Assembly (NCBI GenBank): GCA_013368445.1
Contig: JAACJO010000031.1
Coordinates: 124,001 to 188,000 of the forward strand
Reading direction: 5' to 3'
Source: Leucocoprinus leucothites
Taxonomy: Eukaryota > Basidiomycota > Agaricomycetes > Agaricales > Agaricaceae
DNA: 64,000 nt
Part shown: one piece after another, positions 62,672-64,000 of the stretch
Position numbering within the stretch: the stretch's first letter is position 1
Layout of the letters: the number at the start of each line of letters is the position of its first letter
Translations under genes and position numbers: made by a program
Notes under the pieces: model-generated
The model's database searches: none
Told to the model about the DNA's origin: nothing
Seen by the model: only the letters and a program-made list of their open reading frames with translations

Positions 62672-63580
62672 GGGAGAGTATGAGCGTGGGATTGTTTAAT
62701 CGTGGTATGCGTGGGTCGAAGTGATGCGGGTCGAGGAACGGGAGGATAGAGGGTCAAAGGTTGAAATCAGGGATAGAAACAATAGATTCGGAGAGACGAG
62801 AGTCGAAGATCGGGGTGCTACTGTTCTTGCTGTTGTATGATAGGCGTAATATGCCAAGTGGTATCCAAGTCCCTATGGGTCGGCCCAAAGTCCTGATGAT
62901 CTTCAACTGAGCAACCTCCAGTGCTTTGGATATCTACATCGCCCCTCCATACTCCGTCCGTTATGATAGCTTGGAAGACAACCCAGTTATCCCAAGATTA
63001 CCAGCCCTTCGGGTTTATCGGCCTTGATAATCTTATCTTCGATGATGGAGGATCAACCCATCCAGTTTCTATCGAACGAATCGCCTGGAAGGGCAGCCCC
63101 AGTATAAGTATCACCCAAGCCTAGTATTGTCTCTAGTTAAAGCATTAAAGGGTCGAACAAAAACAACAGTAGTCCGGGGGTCGGGACAGAATACCACTCG
63201 GTCACACTTGGCAGCTAACTTGCCTGCTTGGTCTCACGTGGTCAGACTCCTGTGTCTCTTTTGTGAACTTGATTGGGACACACTCAGACCCGCTCATAGC
63301 AACTCAAATATTGTACAACATTTGCGAGCTGGAAGGAACATGAGACTGGACGGAAAGTCTCATCTCGTCCTCCACATACCAAGGAGAGTCATGCTTAATC
63401 TTCGCAAAGAAATTTGGCGAATTAAAGTCGTCAAAGTATGGTAAACAAGATAGGCATTCTGGATTTAACACGCGTAATAGCAGATAGATGAAATATTCAA
63501 ATGAACAGACGCCTGGAAGGATAAAAAAAAGGTACATGGTTCTTCACCTCTTTCAGCTTTGGCGCTTGTGAGTGCCACCG
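62672..63580. other. intergenic region with FMO-2 remnant
   Basis: Contains the FMO-2 fragment and the 3' flank of WTCC copy B. Frames at 62921-63124 and 63127-63444 (+) are unsupported. Confidence 0.45.
62716..62872 (+). pseudogene. decayed tandem fragment of FMO-2
   Basis: Just downstream of FMO-2, this matches FMO-2 bases about 61507-61718. Shared runs include AGAGTCGAAGAT, GTTCTTGCTGTTG and ATGCCAAGTGGTATC. About 58 nt of the source are missing between the two matching blocks, and the frame carries stops. It is a partial duplicate that has drifted. Confidence 0.75.
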
Positions 63581-63787
63581 TTAATTGCCGGGGTTGGGGA
63601 CGCAGCAGGTCCAACAATCACCAATCTGAAAGGGAAGATTCGCAGGGCCCATGTGCGAACAGGATTGCTTCTCGGGAAAGCAGAAAGCGAGGCAATCCAT
63701 AAGTGATGCGTCATCCTGAGGAGCTGGGGCAGCGCTAACAACGGCGAGCAACGCAACAGATGCAATTACGGCAAAGAAAGACTTCAT
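63581..63787 (-). CDS. small secreted cysteine-rich protein, WTCC family copy B
   Basis: A single coding exon of 68 aa. ATG 63787 starts a clear signal peptide (MKSFFAVIASVALLAVVSA), with cleavage near APAPQ. The mature part has six cysteines, C-x3-C-x6-C-x14-C-x2-CC, ending GDCWTCCVPNPGN. It is closely related to copy A (49346-49585) in signal peptide, C-terminal motif and upstream non-coding DNA, though the mature centre has diverged more. It is likely a secreted disulfide-rich peptide of unknown role. The leader appears to contain an intron with its donor at about 63942. A TATA-like ATAAAAG lies at the window edge (63993-63999). Confidence 0.82.
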   Translation of the reverse strand: MKSFFAVIASVALLAVVSAAPAPQDDASLMDCLAFCFPEKQSCSHMGPANLPFQIGDCWTCCVPNPGN

Positions 63788-64000
63788 ATCTAGAGCAACA
63801 AGTCAAGTTAGCCACACCTGCAACTCATAGGCTCAGCTTGAACGTGAAAGACGTCGAACAAACCTGCGATGTGATCACTGATATCTATCTGTGTGTATAT
63901 GCGTCAGTGCCATTCTCTAGTAGGGAAACTAAGACTACTCACAAGAGGCAAAGAGAGAACGACTCTGAGGAGAGTTTCGTTTACAGCCTGCCCTTTTATG
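63788..64000. other. leader and promoter of WTCC copy B
   Basis: Contains the conserved leader block 63938-63971 and a TATA-like element at the window edge. Confidence 0.6.
63938..63971 (-). repeat. conserved 5' leader block of WTCC copy B
   Basis: Matches 49731-49764 at 33 of 34 positions. It sits in the same place relative to its gene as the copy A block and ends in the same CTT|GTGAG splice-donor-like junction. Confidence 0.6.

Overview
The window looks like nuclear DNA of a filamentous basidiomycete, most likely an Agaricomycete. Genes are cut by many short introns (about 40-90 nt, GT-AG with a few GC-AG). The families present are typical of that group: a DUF6534 membrane protein, FAS1 adhesin, zf-4CXXC_R1 protein, HMG-box and Zn2Cys6 regulators, GH31 alpha-glucosidase, and small secreted cysteine-rich proteins. 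I assembled exon models by hand from reading-frame continuity, splice sites and family knowledge; no search was run.

Layout. 1-319 is the 3' end of an unknown Ser/Gly-rich protein. 1465-2222 (+) is GNA1. 4085-5137 (-) holds two orphan reading frames. 7367-11912 (+) is a large zf-4CXXC_R1 nuclear protein. 12141-16278 (-) is a secreted GH31 alpha-glucosidase with 21 exons. 19088-20570 (-) is a uridine phosphorylase. 22697-24157 (+) is an HMG-box factor. 25348-26532 (+) is a peroxisomal 2,4-dienoyl-CoA reductase ending in AKL. 29638-29933 (-) is a tiny Tom6-like protein. 30755-32551 (+) is a FAS1 surface protein. 36297-37717 (-) is NAP1. 41087-42809 (+) is a Zn2Cys6 factor. 45650-47133 (-) is a DUF6534 protein.

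The right end (about 49-64 kb) looks like an accessory region. It carries three small secreted proteins ending in a WTCC motif, two tRNA-Ala(AGC) loci (one with a damaged T-stem), an MFS transporter broken by two nonsense codons and a frameshift, two flavin monooxygenases, and two decayed FMO fragments. Tandem duplication followed by decay is evident here.

The left three quarters is mainly single-copy metabolism and regulation: hexosamine synthesis, nucleoside salvage, beta-oxidation of unsaturated fatty acids, histone chaperoning and mitochondrial import. Several long stretches (26.5-29.6, 32.6-36.3, 37.7-41.0, 42.8-45.6 kb) show no recognisable gene. The most unusual element is the WTCC peptide family, whose third member has lost two cysteines together.
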